From positions 1 to 43,912 of the IMG/VR virus record IMGVR_UViG_3300043438_001982: a stretch of DNA of 43,912 nucleotides; one strand, 5' to 3'. Positions 17,106-25,906 of this stretch are shown here, piece by piece (positions within the stretch are counted from its first letter, which is position 1; each line of letters starts with the position of its first letter). A program made the position numbers and the translations under genes. The notes below the pieces were generated by a model that was not told the origin of the DNA, made no database searches, and saw nothing but the letters and a program-made list of their open reading frames with translations. The DNA comes from a virus.

Positions 17106-20100
17106 TTTAGGACCAGACAATAGTGGGAGAATATATGTTGAGTTCGATTACAATAACCTTATTGTAGTTGACCCCAACAAAACTATTGATGCGGTAGGGA
17201 ATATTAGAGAAAGATTAGTCGACCATGAAAACTTGGTAATGTACGCTAATCTTGAAGCAGATGTACTACCAAGAACCAAACTTGCGGTTGGTATAAGTCC
17301 TGAAGATAGTGGACTTACAACTATCTCGGTGGCTAAGATGAATTTTCTTAAACCAACAAAAAACAGTTATTTAGGTTCAGGATATTACGATGAACTAACA
17401 GGTAATAATGTTACCAAGTTTGACGGAACTAATCAACCTGCACAACTTGGACAACAAACAAGTAACGGTGCCAAGCCTTATATTCAAAACACGGTAGCTA
17501 ACGAATTAAACGTTATGGATAACGGACTGTTAGGTATTACTAGTATTAACATTACAACAAACACTTCATTTATACCATCGGTAACAATGGTTTTAGAAGA
17601 TGTACAAGGTAAAGCGTTATTCCAATTAGGAAATAACTCACCATATTCTGCATTCTTTAACCTACCTTATCCACCATTCTATTTAACACTTAAAGGTTTT
17701 TATGGACAAGCGGTAAGATACCAACTTAACTTAGAAAAATTCCATGCGTCGTTTAATGGAACAAGTGGAAACTATCAAGTTAATCTAACATTTAAAGGTT
17801 ATAAGTTTAATATATTAAACGAAATTGCCATGGGACATTTGGTTGCAACACCACACATGTATTCCCAAAGATTTAATTTTGGAGTAACACCTGTAACACC
17901 ACAACAATCCAACAAAGCCAACGAATCACAATCTAAAACTCAAGGAGCTCTTGGAGCTAATAATCCAAATAGTAGTGACGCGGTTGTTACCGAATTAGTA
18001 ACCGAAAGAGGTTATCAAAAAATTGTTGAAGTTTATAGTGAATACAAAGCCAAAGGATTAATTGCTCCTGAATTACCTGAACTTACATTAGTCCAATTAA
18101 TGAATAAGTTAGAGACTTTTGAGCAAAATATTATGGACTCTTTTGATAAGGCTGAGGTTGAATCTTTAACTAACATTAAAAATTACAAAGGTATTCTTAC
18201 TCAGTATTTTACAAATGTTAGAGGAGGACAAAGTTCATGGTTTAATATACATCTAAATCCACAACCTCTTATTTTATTAAATGGTGAAAAAGTTTACAAA
18301 TTTAAAAATGTTGACGAGGGGGCAAAGACAACCGCAATTTCATTACTAAAAGGAAATATTACAGAATATAATAATGCGTTAGCTGCAAATCCAACATTGG
18401 GTAGTAAGGGTAAATCACCAATACCGAACCCAATTAAGTACGATTTAATGCTTAAAGACAATTTAATTGAATCTCAAATTGATTGGAAGGCAACTACAAT
18501 TGCTCAAACAGGAAATCCAGACCCAACAAAAGAAACCATTGATAAAGTTATTAGTTCATATGGTTTCAGTAAGACATTAAATGTAACTGAAGTAAATGGT
18601 AAAAAAAGTTACACTGAAAACAAAGAGCCTTATTATGTCTTCGAAGGTGATGGAAGATTTGATGCAACTATTTCATCTTTAGAAACACAAGCAAATAAAA
18701 AGTTGTCGGAATATGAAGCAATTATAACTGCGGAATTACTAAGAAAAATTGAGGATAAGGATAAAGGTATTGGATTTAAACCTACAGTCAGAAATATTGT
18801 TGCTGTTATCATGGCATCCGCAGAAGCCTTCGTTAGATTACTTGATGATGTTCACACTAAAGCTTGGGATGTGAAATACGACCCTGTCAGAAAAGCGGCT
18901 ATTTTGGAAAACCCATCTTCAGCTCCAAGTTCTGAAACGGTTGATAATGTTGTTTACGCTTCAGGGTCTTTATTAGGTAATACTGATGCAGAAAATGCTC
19001 AAATTCCTGTATACCCATGGCCACAATTTTTTGAAGAAAGTGTTGAAGATAAGAAAGGAAGATTCCAATTAAAATACATTGCGGACCCAAGTGTTGTTGG
19101 AAAAACCCAAGGTAATAATTATGCTAAATGGCCCGAGGTAGAATTTGTTGAGGAGTATATGAAAGGACTTACTCAAAAATTTCAAAACCCTTTGGCTCCC
19201 GCACCTGTTGAAAACCAAAGAGTTACTAATAGTATTAATATAAACGCTATTGAATTTCCATCTTTAGGGATTGCGTATGCTAATAAAGAAGAAATTAAGT
19301 TTTTCTATGAAATATGGGAAAGACAATTTTTAACGTCACACTATTCAGGATTAGTTAGGGCTAATTTAAATCAAATAAATGATTTATTAAAACTTAACAT
19401 AGAAACTGAAGTTAATAATATCAAAGATAGTTTAGGAGTGAGTAGCCCATACATAACCTTCAAATTAAAAAATTACGGATTCAATTCAACTAGCTACCCT
19501 GTATTCTTAAATAATATCTCAAACATGGGAACGGGTAGAGCATACCAAGATTACATTAGAGATTTCTTTGTGACACCGTACATTAGAGCGTTAACAGAGA
19601 ATCCGTTTAGTATTTTAAAAACTAGTGACCTTGGTAAAATACCACAAGTTACTACAACATCAGATGCTTTAAGAGCGTTAATTACTAACGCATCTAACGA
19701 ACCATTAGTTGTTGATACATTACCATATACTGACACAACGTGGAATTTAAATAATTTAAATCAAAGTGCAACCGCTGCGGGTAATCAAGTTTATGACACC
19801 AAAAAAAGTTTGACAATCTTTGAACCAAGAAAGATAATATCAAACTTTACAGACATCTACAACTATAAAACGAATAGACCTGTAACCAATTTTTCATATC
19901 TATTATCTCAAAATCCAACAATTATTGCCGCGTTGGTAGGTATAGGTTCGTTTGGAGGTTCAATCCCTGGACTAACAACATTTTATCCGTTAAGAACTCC
20001 TGAAAATTTTGCAGCAACTGAAGGGTACTGTAATGGTGTTACACCTACAGGATTTTTAGGACCAAGAACAACGACCTCAATGTTAAACACACCGTACTTT

Positions 20101-23100
20101 ATAAATGCGATTCAAAGTGGTGTGGTTAATTTTAAAAACAAAGAAACGTACCCTTACGTTCAAGCGGCATATCTATTCCTAAATTCGTTACCATTAGCAA
20201 CATTAAGAGAGAAGTATAAAACTGTATCAGATAATAATCCACCAACTGACTTGGACTACATTGCGTCTTGTTTTAATAAATTTGGTGCGATACACAAAAT
20301 ACCTTACGCTTGGATTTTAAAATATGGTTCGATTTACCATAGATACAAAAAATTCAAAGAAAGTGGTGTAGACATTCTTACAAATGTTTGGAAAGATTTT
20401 GATTATACAAACAATTATAATCCAATCACTAATCAAACAACAACACAATACACGTTTAAATACTTAAAGGAGGTTGACAACACAAATATTACATTACAAA
20501 CCGAAACTAATGACGATGTTAATATGCAAATAGGGTTTTACCCTAAGTTAATTAACGACTTCAATGTATTCTATAATGGGTATGATTTATATAGCGGATA
20601 CACCAATACAGAAATTCAAGAAAGTGTTGATGGTGGAATGAAGGTCTATAATTATTTTGGGTCCAATATTCTTTCAGGAAAACAAGGGGATAAAAATTTA
20701 AGATTAAAGACATGGTCTGTATTGTTACCTGATTTAACTCCTGAAGCTGAGGCTAATTGCGACCCCAAAAATAACACCAAAAATACGGACTATCTTGTTG
20801 TACCATCGTTTGGTACATCTTTTAATCAAGCCAAAGAATCATGTTTAACGGGTAGTACCACTTCAATAGGAACCAAAATTAATCTTACTTCTAATAGTAG
20901 TGTGTATAATGGTTCTGTTAGAAGTCTATGGGCAGCACCTAATTATGGGTATTTTGATTCAACACAAATCGCATATCCACAACCTGACTCGTACCTGACT
21001 CGTATAGTTACAGGTACAACTGAAGAACAATCTCCTGTTCACTTTTTGAATACCGACCAATACTCAAAAATTGAAGAGATGTTTTCGGTATTTGATAAAA
21101 AGGTATTAGAGTCTTTTGAGGTGGAGTTTTTAAATTTTTGTAAACCAATAACTAATGCGGATAACGGTGGAGAAGTTTTAACTTACGGACAGAGCCCTGT
21201 TAATATCAATTCCAACTTTAGAAATTTCCAATCATTATTTAAAACATTAATGACAGTACCTAAACAAGTTGATGGCACGGGAGAAAATAACTATTTTGAT
21301 ATAGTAATCCAAAAACAATGGGAAGTATTCCAATCAGGTGTAAAATCATTTATGGAATACGATATGATTATAAGAAATGGTAATCCTTCAAATTATAATA
21401 GAAGGATATTCGATTCTTATTTATCATTTAATGCATCACCTGAAGTAATAGACCCAATCACATTTAATCCTTATGTTAGAGGTAGTTTACCTACAAGAGG
21501 AGGGGGAGTTACGTTAACTCAATCTAAACTTGCTAATAGACAAGCGTGGTTTGCTTTAGAGACCGAAGTAGGGTTTTCAACAATATTTAATGTTGCATAT
21601 AGTTCAAATGGTTCATATATAACTGACTTCTTTGTTGACAATAATATTGAGTTTACTGCTCAGAATGTTGTATTACTGGCTAAGATAATTAAAATGTATG
21701 CGACACAAAAACTTAGACAACCAACAATATCAGTTGCTCAATTTAAAAATCAAATTACACAATATCTTAATAGAGAGTCCGAATTACAAAACAATTTCTT
21801 AGACGGAGTTCTGACAGGATTGAACAGAGCGTTACCATCACAACAACAACTACCTCAACAACAACCAATCCAAAGTTCTATTTCAGGAGAACAGAGTAAA
21901 GTTGAAAACTATGAAGTTTTCAAGGCGTTAAACGACAAGTGGGTTGCGGGTGGTGATTACACAAACAAAACATTGTTTGAAGATATGATGTTTTTAGATA
22001 GAGCGTCAAGAAATATTGGAGACACAATCTTAGTTGATATTTTTGATTTGAAAGCCATGTTTGGTGTTGGTGGTACTCCTGGTGAATATTCGTTAAATCA
22101 AGCTATGAGTGTTTATACCTTTATTAGTGGTATTCTTATTAAGAATAATTTTAACGTAATGAATTTACCTGCATATGTTAACTTCTATAATGTTCAAGAT
22201 GTTGATGGAACTACAACTCCAAGAACTGAAGGCTCGTTAGATTTTGCGGACAGTTTATGGGGAACCTATTTAGATGTTGATTATAGAAAGTCAGGGCCTA
22301 AAATGGTTTGTTTCTACGCAGGTAAACCATCTCAATATTTAGACCTACCAAAAGGTAATTTCAAATTTAGAAATGACGGGTTTGAAATGAGAAGAGCTTC
22401 GGAAAATCCTTTATTGGAAGACCAAAAAGATAAAAAAGATTGGGCGGTTTCTAATAAATGTGTTGGGTTTACCGTAGATTTAGGTATTAGAAATCAAAAC
22501 ATATTTTATTCGTTTAGTGTATCACAAGATAATGGTACTGCAACTTCTGAGTCGATTAATACTCAGTTGAATATGGTAGACCAAGCCTCAGGTAGACAGA
22601 CCGCAACTCAAAATAATAGTTTATATAATTTATACAAACAAAGAAGTTATAAGTGTTCGGTAACATCTTTAGGTAATGCGTTGATACAACCAACAATGTA
22701 TTTCAATCTTAGACACGTACCAATGTTTAATGGACCGTACATGATACAAGATGTACAACATACAATTCAAGCGGGTAATTTTCAAACAACATTTACAGGT
22801 GTTAGACAGGGGGTATTTGATTTACCAGCGATAGATAGTTTCCTACAAAGTATAAACCAAAACCTTGTTACTAAGTTAGAAGAGTTACTTAAAATTAATA
22901 AAGATAGTATTACTGTTACTGGAACCACAAATACAGTTAAAAGTAATAAGTTACCGCAAAAGGCAGATAACACATTGGACACTACAAATGCTTGTAGTTC
23001 AAATGTACTTAAGACTTACTCAGACGCTGCGTTTGGAGATAGTGTTGTTGGTACCGCGACACCATTAACACCACAACAATTGGCAGACGCTTTAGTAAAA

Positions 23101-24855
23101 GAGATGCCAAACAATAAGGAATTACAGGTTATCATTTATTGTATGTCCTATATGAGAAGTTTCCAAAAAAGTTCAAATAGTAGTGTTGGTGAATTCAATG
23201 GATGGAACAATAACTTTGCAACAATATCTTTAGATACCAATTGGGGAGGATTAATTACAACATTAACTAAGAGATATAGTTGTATTAAATCTAAAACAAA
23301 TCCAACCACATCTGCATCACTACCTATTGTACATTTTGATAATGTCGAAAAATATGTGAGATTTATGCAAGGAAGGTTAGGACCAAGGGTTAAACAAATA
23401 TTAGAAATTGGTTTAGCTAAATATTATGTTTGTTTTTGGCCAGAATCCAACATCTCTTCAGATTACTACGATTCACACACAAGTGAATTTAAACAAACTA
23501 AAGATACCCTATATGCAGCATTAACCTCTGCGGTTAAAGTAGGACTATCAAGTTTAGAAAATTCTAAAGATTTAAAGGCTGACATTAAAGTAACTGAACA
23601 AAAAGGTATTAAGAAAACAAGTGGTACTTCAGGTACTTCAGGTACTTCAGGTACTTCAGGAACGAGAGGAACAAGTGGTGTTGCTGCTTTAGACTTATCA
23701 TGCCCTCCACCAGCAATTAAATCATTCTCACCATTAGCGGGATATGATGGAACGATAGTTCAAATAAATGGTAGTAACTTGGGAACCACAAACTCAATTA
23801 AATTGGCTGGAGTAGAAGTTCCATCAAAAGATATTACGGTATTTAGTGGTAGTACTGTTAGGTTTATTGTCCCTAAAATCTTAAATGGAGAAACTAACCT
23901 TAATGGAAGAATTGAAGTTAAAACAGATAATGGTTCATTTACAGGGTCTACGTTATTTAATTATAACCCTGCATTAAAAGGAGTTTCAAGTTTATCACCT
24001 GGAGGTGCCACAGATACACCTGTAACACAAACAGCACCTTCAACTCCAAGTCCAAATAATTTAACAGGAACAAATGCAAATCTACAAGATACGGCTCCAA
24101 GTCCTCTTATTCAAACAGAAAAAACATCAAGTGAGTTAGGTAATGGAATTTTAACGGTTAAAGTTAATACTGAGCCAGGTGTTGGTGTTTGGAACATAGA
24201 TGACCAGCCAAGGTACAATTATAGGATTGATGCGATAGAAATTGGACCGAACAACACGGTTAAACGATACACGCCAAGCGAAGGTACATATCAAGCGCTT
24301 GAAGGATTCGTGTCACCTGATGGTCAAACATTCTCAATAACAAGAGAAGCGTTTATTGATAAAGCGTTTGAACAGGATATTGAAATGGAGGATGGAAATA
24401 GACTTGAAATTAGTACAACAATTGAATTGTATGCTAGACCTGCGGATAAAGTAAAATACCCAAATGATTTTATAAGAAATTATAATTTTAGAATTGTTGT
24501 TCCATCTACAGGTAATACTGTACAACCCGAGGGTTCATTAGTCTCCATACAAAGAAGTGAAGACGTTGATTTACCTGACTATAATGGTAAACAATATTAC
24601 AATATAAAAAGACCTGATGGTGGGTACATTACTTATAACTTCAGTTGTTCTCGTTGTGTAATAACTAAAGTTGAGGTTGTTAAGTCAAACGAACAAACAT
24701 CGGTACAAAACATAACAATAACCAATACTCCTGATACCAAATATACAAACGTTATCGATGTGAAAAACTCAGGAAGATTTGTTTTATCTGTAACTTATAA
24801 TAATGCGGACGTGCCAGGAACATTTACAGCAAAGAGTGAACCTTTCACTTTATAA
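17095..24855 (+). CDS. 2586-aa baseplate hub giant (gp27/gp5-like hub plus accessory domains)
   Basis: The longest gene here. Residues ~145-245 (LLGITSINITTNTSFIPSV ... PPFYLTLKGFYGQAVRYQLNLEKF) and ~1862-1925 (MYFNLRHVPMFNGPYMIQDVQ ... FTGVRQGVFDLPAID) look like the two halves of a gp27/gpD-type hub, with very long insertions between. Residues ~1965-2165 contain PQQLADALVKEM, a helical segment and FNGWNNNFATISLDTNWGG, a layout like phage glucosaminidase/lysozyme domains, so a cell-wall hydrolase analogous to the T4 gp5 lysozyme is possible but unproven. A GTS-repeat linker follows (residues ~2177-2195), then an IPT/TIG Ig domain (~2202-2295, SFSPLAGYDGTIVQINGSNLG) and a C-terminal beta-rich region. 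It overlaps the gp53-like gene by 11 bases. No independent lysozyme-hub gene is present in the window. Confidence 0.65.
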   Translation: MVGNLGPDNSGRIYVEFDYNNLIVVDPNKTIDAVGNIRERLVDHENLVMYANLEADVLPRTKLAVGISPEDSGLTTISVAKMNFLKPTKNSYLGSGYYDELTGNNVTKFDGTNQPAQLGQQTSNGAKPYIQNTVANELNVMDNGLLGITSINITTNTSFIPSVTMVLEDVQGKALFQLGNNSPYSAFFNLPYPPFYLTLKGFYGQAVRYQLNLEKFHASFNGTSGNYQVNLTFKGYKFNILNEIAMGHLVATPHMYSQRFNFGVTPVTPQQSNKANESQSKTQGALGANNPNSSDAVVTELVTERGYQKIVEVYSEYKAKGLIAPELPELTLVQLMNKLETFEQNIMDSFDKAEVESLTNIKNYKGILTQYFTNVRGGQSSWFNIHLNPQPLILLNGEKVYKFKNVDEGAKTTAISLLKGNITEYNNALAANPTLGSKGKSPIPNPIKYDLMLKDNLIESQIDWKATTIAQTGNPDPTKETIDKVISSYGFSKTLNVTEVNGKKSYTENKEPYYVFEGDGRFDATISSLETQANKKLSEYEAIITAELLRKIEDKDKGIGFKPTVRNIVAVIMASAEAFVRLLDDVHTKAWDVKYDPVRKAAILENPSSAPSSETVDNVVYASGSLLGNTDAENAQIPVYPWPQFFEESVEDKKGRFQLKYIADPSVVGKTQGNNYAKWPEVEFVEEYMKGLTQKFQNPLAPAPVENQRVTNSININAIEFPSLGIAYANKEEIKFFYEIWERQFLTSHYSGLVRANLNQINDLLKLNIETEVNNIKDSLGVSSPYITFKLKNYGFNSTSYPVFLNNISNMGTGRAYQDYIRDFFVTPYIRALTENPFSILKTSDLGKIPQVTTTSDALRALITNASNEPLVVDTLPYTDTTWNLNNLNQSATAAGNQVYDTKKSLTIFEPRKIISNFTDIYNYKTNRPVTNFSYLLSQNPTIIAALVGIGSFGGSIPGLTTFYPLRTPENFAATEGYCNGVTPTGFLGPRTTTSMLNTPYFINAIQSGVVNFKNKETYPYVQAAYLFLNSLPLATLREKYKTVSDNNPPTDLDYIASCFNKFGAIHKIPYAWILKYGSIYHRYKKFKESGVDILTNVWKDFDYTNNYNPITNQTTTQYTFKYLKEVDNTNITLQTETNDDVNMQIGFYPKLINDFNVFYNGYDLYSGYTNTEIQESVDGGMKVYNYFGSNILSGKQGDKNLRLKTWSVLLPDLTPEAEANCDPKNNTKNTDYLVVPSFGTSFNQAKESCLTGSTTSIGTKINLTSNSSVYNGSVRSLWAAPNYGYFDSTQIAYPQPDSYLTRIVTGTTEEQSPVHFLNTDQYSKIEEMFSVFDKKVLESFEVEFLNFCKPITNADNGGEVLTYGQSPVNINSNFRNFQSLFKTLMTVPKQVDGTGENNYFDIVIQKQWEVFQSGVKSFMEYDMIIRNGNPSNYNRRIFDSYLSFNASPEVIDPITFNPYVRGSLPTRGGGVTLTQSKLANRQAWFALETEVGFSTIFNVAYSSNGSYITDFFVDNNIEFTAQNVVLLAKIIKMYATQKLRQPTISVAQFKNQITQYLNRESELQNNFLDGVLTGLNRALPSQQQLPQQQPIQSSISGEQSKVENYEVFKALNDKWVAGGDYTNKTLFEDMMFLDRASRNIGDTILVDIFDLKAMFGVGGTPGEYSLNQAMSVYTFISGILIKNNFNVMNLPAYVNFYNVQDVDGTTTPRTEGSLDFADSLWGTYLDVDYRKSGPKMVCFYAGKPSQYLDLPKGNFKFRNDGFEMRRASENPLLEDQKDKKDWAVSNKCVGFTVDLGIRNQNIFYSFSVSQDNGTATSESINTQLNMVDQASGRQTATQNNSLYNLYKQRSYKCSVTSLGNALIQPTMYFNLRHVPMFNGPYMIQDVQHTIQAGNFQTTFTGVRQGVFDLPAIDSFLQSINQNLVTKLEELLKINKDSITVTGTTNTVKSNKLPQKADNTLDTTNACSSNVLKTYSDAAFGDSVVGTATPLTPQQLADALVKEMPNNKELQVIIYCMSYMRSFQKSSNSSVGEFNGWNNNFATISLDTNWGGLITTLTKRYSCIKSKTNPTTSASLPIVHFDNVEKYVRFMQGRLGPRVKQILEIGLAKYYVCFWPESNISSDYYDSHTSEFKQTKDTLYAALTSAVKVGLSSLENSKDLKADIKVTEQKGIKKTSGTSGTSGTSGTSGTRGTSGVAALDLSCPPPAIKSFSPLAGYDGTIVQINGSNLGTTNSIKLAGVEVPSKDITVFSGSTVRFIVPKILNGETNLNGRIEVKTDNGSFTGSTLFNYNPALKGVSSLSPGGATDTPVTQTAPSTPSPNNLTGTNANLQDTAPSPLIQTEKTSSELGNGILTVKVNTEPGVGVWNIDDQPRYNYRIDAIEIGPNNTVKRYTPSEGTYQALEGFVSPDGQTFSITREAFIDKAFEQDIEMEDGNRLEISTTIELYARPADKVKYPNDFIRNYNFRIVVPSTGNTVQPEGSLVSIQRSEDVDLPDYNGKQYYNIKRPDGGYITYNFSCSRCVITKVEVVKSNEQTSVQNITITNTPDTKYTNVIDVKNSGRFVLSVTYNNADVPGTFTAKSEPFTL
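23623..23658 (+). repeat. 9-nt tandem repeat GGTACTTCA x4 (Gly-Thr-Ser linker)
   Basis: Four perfect in-frame copies inside the hub giant, encoding GTSGTSGTSGTS and followed by the degenerate GTRGTSG. It separates the possible wall-hydrolase region from the TIG domain. Unit loss or gain by slippage would change linker length without changing frame. Confidence 0.9.
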
Positions 24856-24865
24856 CATAACAACA

Positions 24866-24875
24866 TATTTATATA
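24866..24875 (+). promoter_or_regulatory. Putative late promoter motif TATTTATATA
   Basis: Identical over 14 bases (TATTTATATAGAAA) to the motif before the tape measure. It ends 11 bp before the ATG at 24887. Confidence 0.55.
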
Positions 24876-24886
24876 GAAAGAATATT

Positions 24887-25111
24887 ATGGACATCAATAC
24901 AGCAATCAGCAATTATCTTGGAAAAAAAATTAATTATTCTGAAAAAGATAATAACGACGGAACAAAAGAAGTTTGCGACTTAGCAACGGGCCAATGTTAT
25001 ACAGTAAGAGAACGTGATGGTCTTATCGAAAGAGCAGGAAACAGTACTTACGCTAACAGACAAGTTATGGTTGAAACCGATAACGGATTAAAACAATTAT
25101 TAAACGGATAA
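24887..25111 (+). CDS. Hypothetical protein, 74 aa
   Basis: Start chosen at ATG 24887, just downstream of a TATTTAT motif; the frame is open further upstream only into the end of the hub gene. Sequence MDINTAISNYLGKKINYSEK, then a small hydrophilic region with a CDLATGQC pair of cysteines five residues apart (possible disulfide or metal site) and a basic/acidic C-terminal half ending LKQLLNG. There is no membrane segment. The next gene begins 3 bases after the stop, so the two are probably one operon. Family not recognised; a small late virion or assembly protein is likely from context. Confidence 0.7.
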   Translation: MDINTAISNYLGKKINYSEKDNNDGTKEVCDLATGQCYTVRERDGLIERAGNSTYANRQVMVETDNGLKQLLNG

Positions 25112-25114
25112 AAA

Positions 25115-25810
25115 ATGAGTTTAGATAAAAAAATATTAAGTGAGATTGACAGATACAGAAGTATCAACAAATACATCACAGAACAGGCTGAAGAAATTCC
25201 AGCAACACCTGAGGAAGATTTAGGTGCATTAGCACCACTACCTGGAGATGCGGGAGCAGGAGCACCACCTCCACCAGCAGGGGCAGTTCCACCACCAGCA
25301 CCAGCGGCACCTGCTTCAGGTCCATTGGATATTGAAAACGACCCCGACGTAGAAAAAATTGACGACGAAGGTAATAGTGAAGAAGGTGATAAAGGTTCTG
25401 ATTCTGAAGAACTTGATATTACAGAATTGGTGGATTCTCAAAAAAGTATCGAAACAAAACAAGATGAGTATTTTAATAATTTATTTGGACAATTAAATGA
25501 TTTACAATCAAGATTGGGAGAAATGGATAGTATCATGAATAAGTTAAATTCACTTGAAGCTAAGATTGAGAAATACAGAGAAAAAACTCCACAAGAAAAA
25601 TTAGAGTTAAGAACATACGACTCATACCCATTCAATCAAAAACTTTCACAGTTTTTTGATGATAAGTCAGAAGAGATGGAAAAGACGGGAAAAAATGATT
25701 ATGTTTTAACTTCCGACGAAGTACAAGACATTAACGTTAACGATATCAAAAACTCTTTCCAACCAGGGGGAGGGGAAGACAAAGAAAACTACAAAACTTC
25801 ATTTAGATAA
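25115..25810 (+). CDS. Pro/Ala-rich, coiled-coil late protein, 231 aa
   Basis: Not recognised as a named family. Domains seen: a short N-terminal helix (MSLDKKILSEIDRYRSINKY); a Pro/Ala/Gly-rich low-complexity stretch (residues ~45-70); a strongly acidic segment (~72-105); a predicted coiled coil (~108-155, NNLFGQLNDLQSRLGEMDS then IMNKLNSLEAKIEKYREK); and a charged tail with an SYPFNQKLSQFF segment. The G+C-rich Pro/Ala codons stand out from the AT-rich surroundings. An acidic, elongated, coiled-coil protein would suit a scaffold/prohead-core or internal virion role, but this is only a guess from composition. It shares a unit with the 74-aa gene and is closed by a strong terminator. Confidence 0.75.
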   Translation: MSLDKKILSEIDRYRSINKYITEQAEEIPATPEEDLGALAPLPGDAGAGAPPPPAGAVPPPAPAAPASGPLDIENDPDVEKIDDEGNSEEGDKGSDSEELDITELVDSQKSIETKQDEYFNNLFGQLNDLQSRLGEMDSIMNKLNSLEAKIEKYREKTPQEKLELRTYDSYPFNQKLSQFFDDKSEEMEKTGKNDYVLTSDEVQDINVNDIKNSFQPGGGEDKENYKTSFR

Positions 25811-25816
25811 AAACGG

Positions 25817-25842
25817 AAGGTGTCGAAAGACACCTTTTTTTT
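25817..25842 (+). terminator. Rho-independent terminator before ssDNA-binding protein gene
   Basis: An 8-bp perfect stem, AAGGTGTC (25817-25824) with GACACCTT (25829-25836), a GAAA (GNRA) tetraloop, and a run of eight T. It separates the late unit from the gp32 promoter. Confidence 0.92.
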
Positions 25843-25843
25843 A

Positions 25844-25874
25844 TTTGACAAATCGATATTATCACCTATATTTA
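25844..25874 (+). promoter_or_regulatory. Bacteroidota-type -33/-7 promoter for ssDNA-binding protein
   Basis: TTTG (25844-25847), 19 bp, then TATATTTA (25867-25874). This fits the Bacteroidota consensus TTTG-N19..21-TAnnTTTG with one mismatch in the last base. It also reads as TTGACA-N16-TATATT, close to a sigma70 promoter. It lies just after a terminator and 32 bp before the ATG, as expected for host-polymerase transcription of an early/middle gene. Confidence 0.6.
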
Positions 25875-25906
25875 TGAAACAATTTAATCATTTAATTTAA
25901 AAAAAC

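Noticed and set aside
24803-24886. Upstream extension of the 74-aa gene
   Set aside because: It overlaps the hub gene's end and the TATTTAT motif; ATG 24887 is the sensible start.
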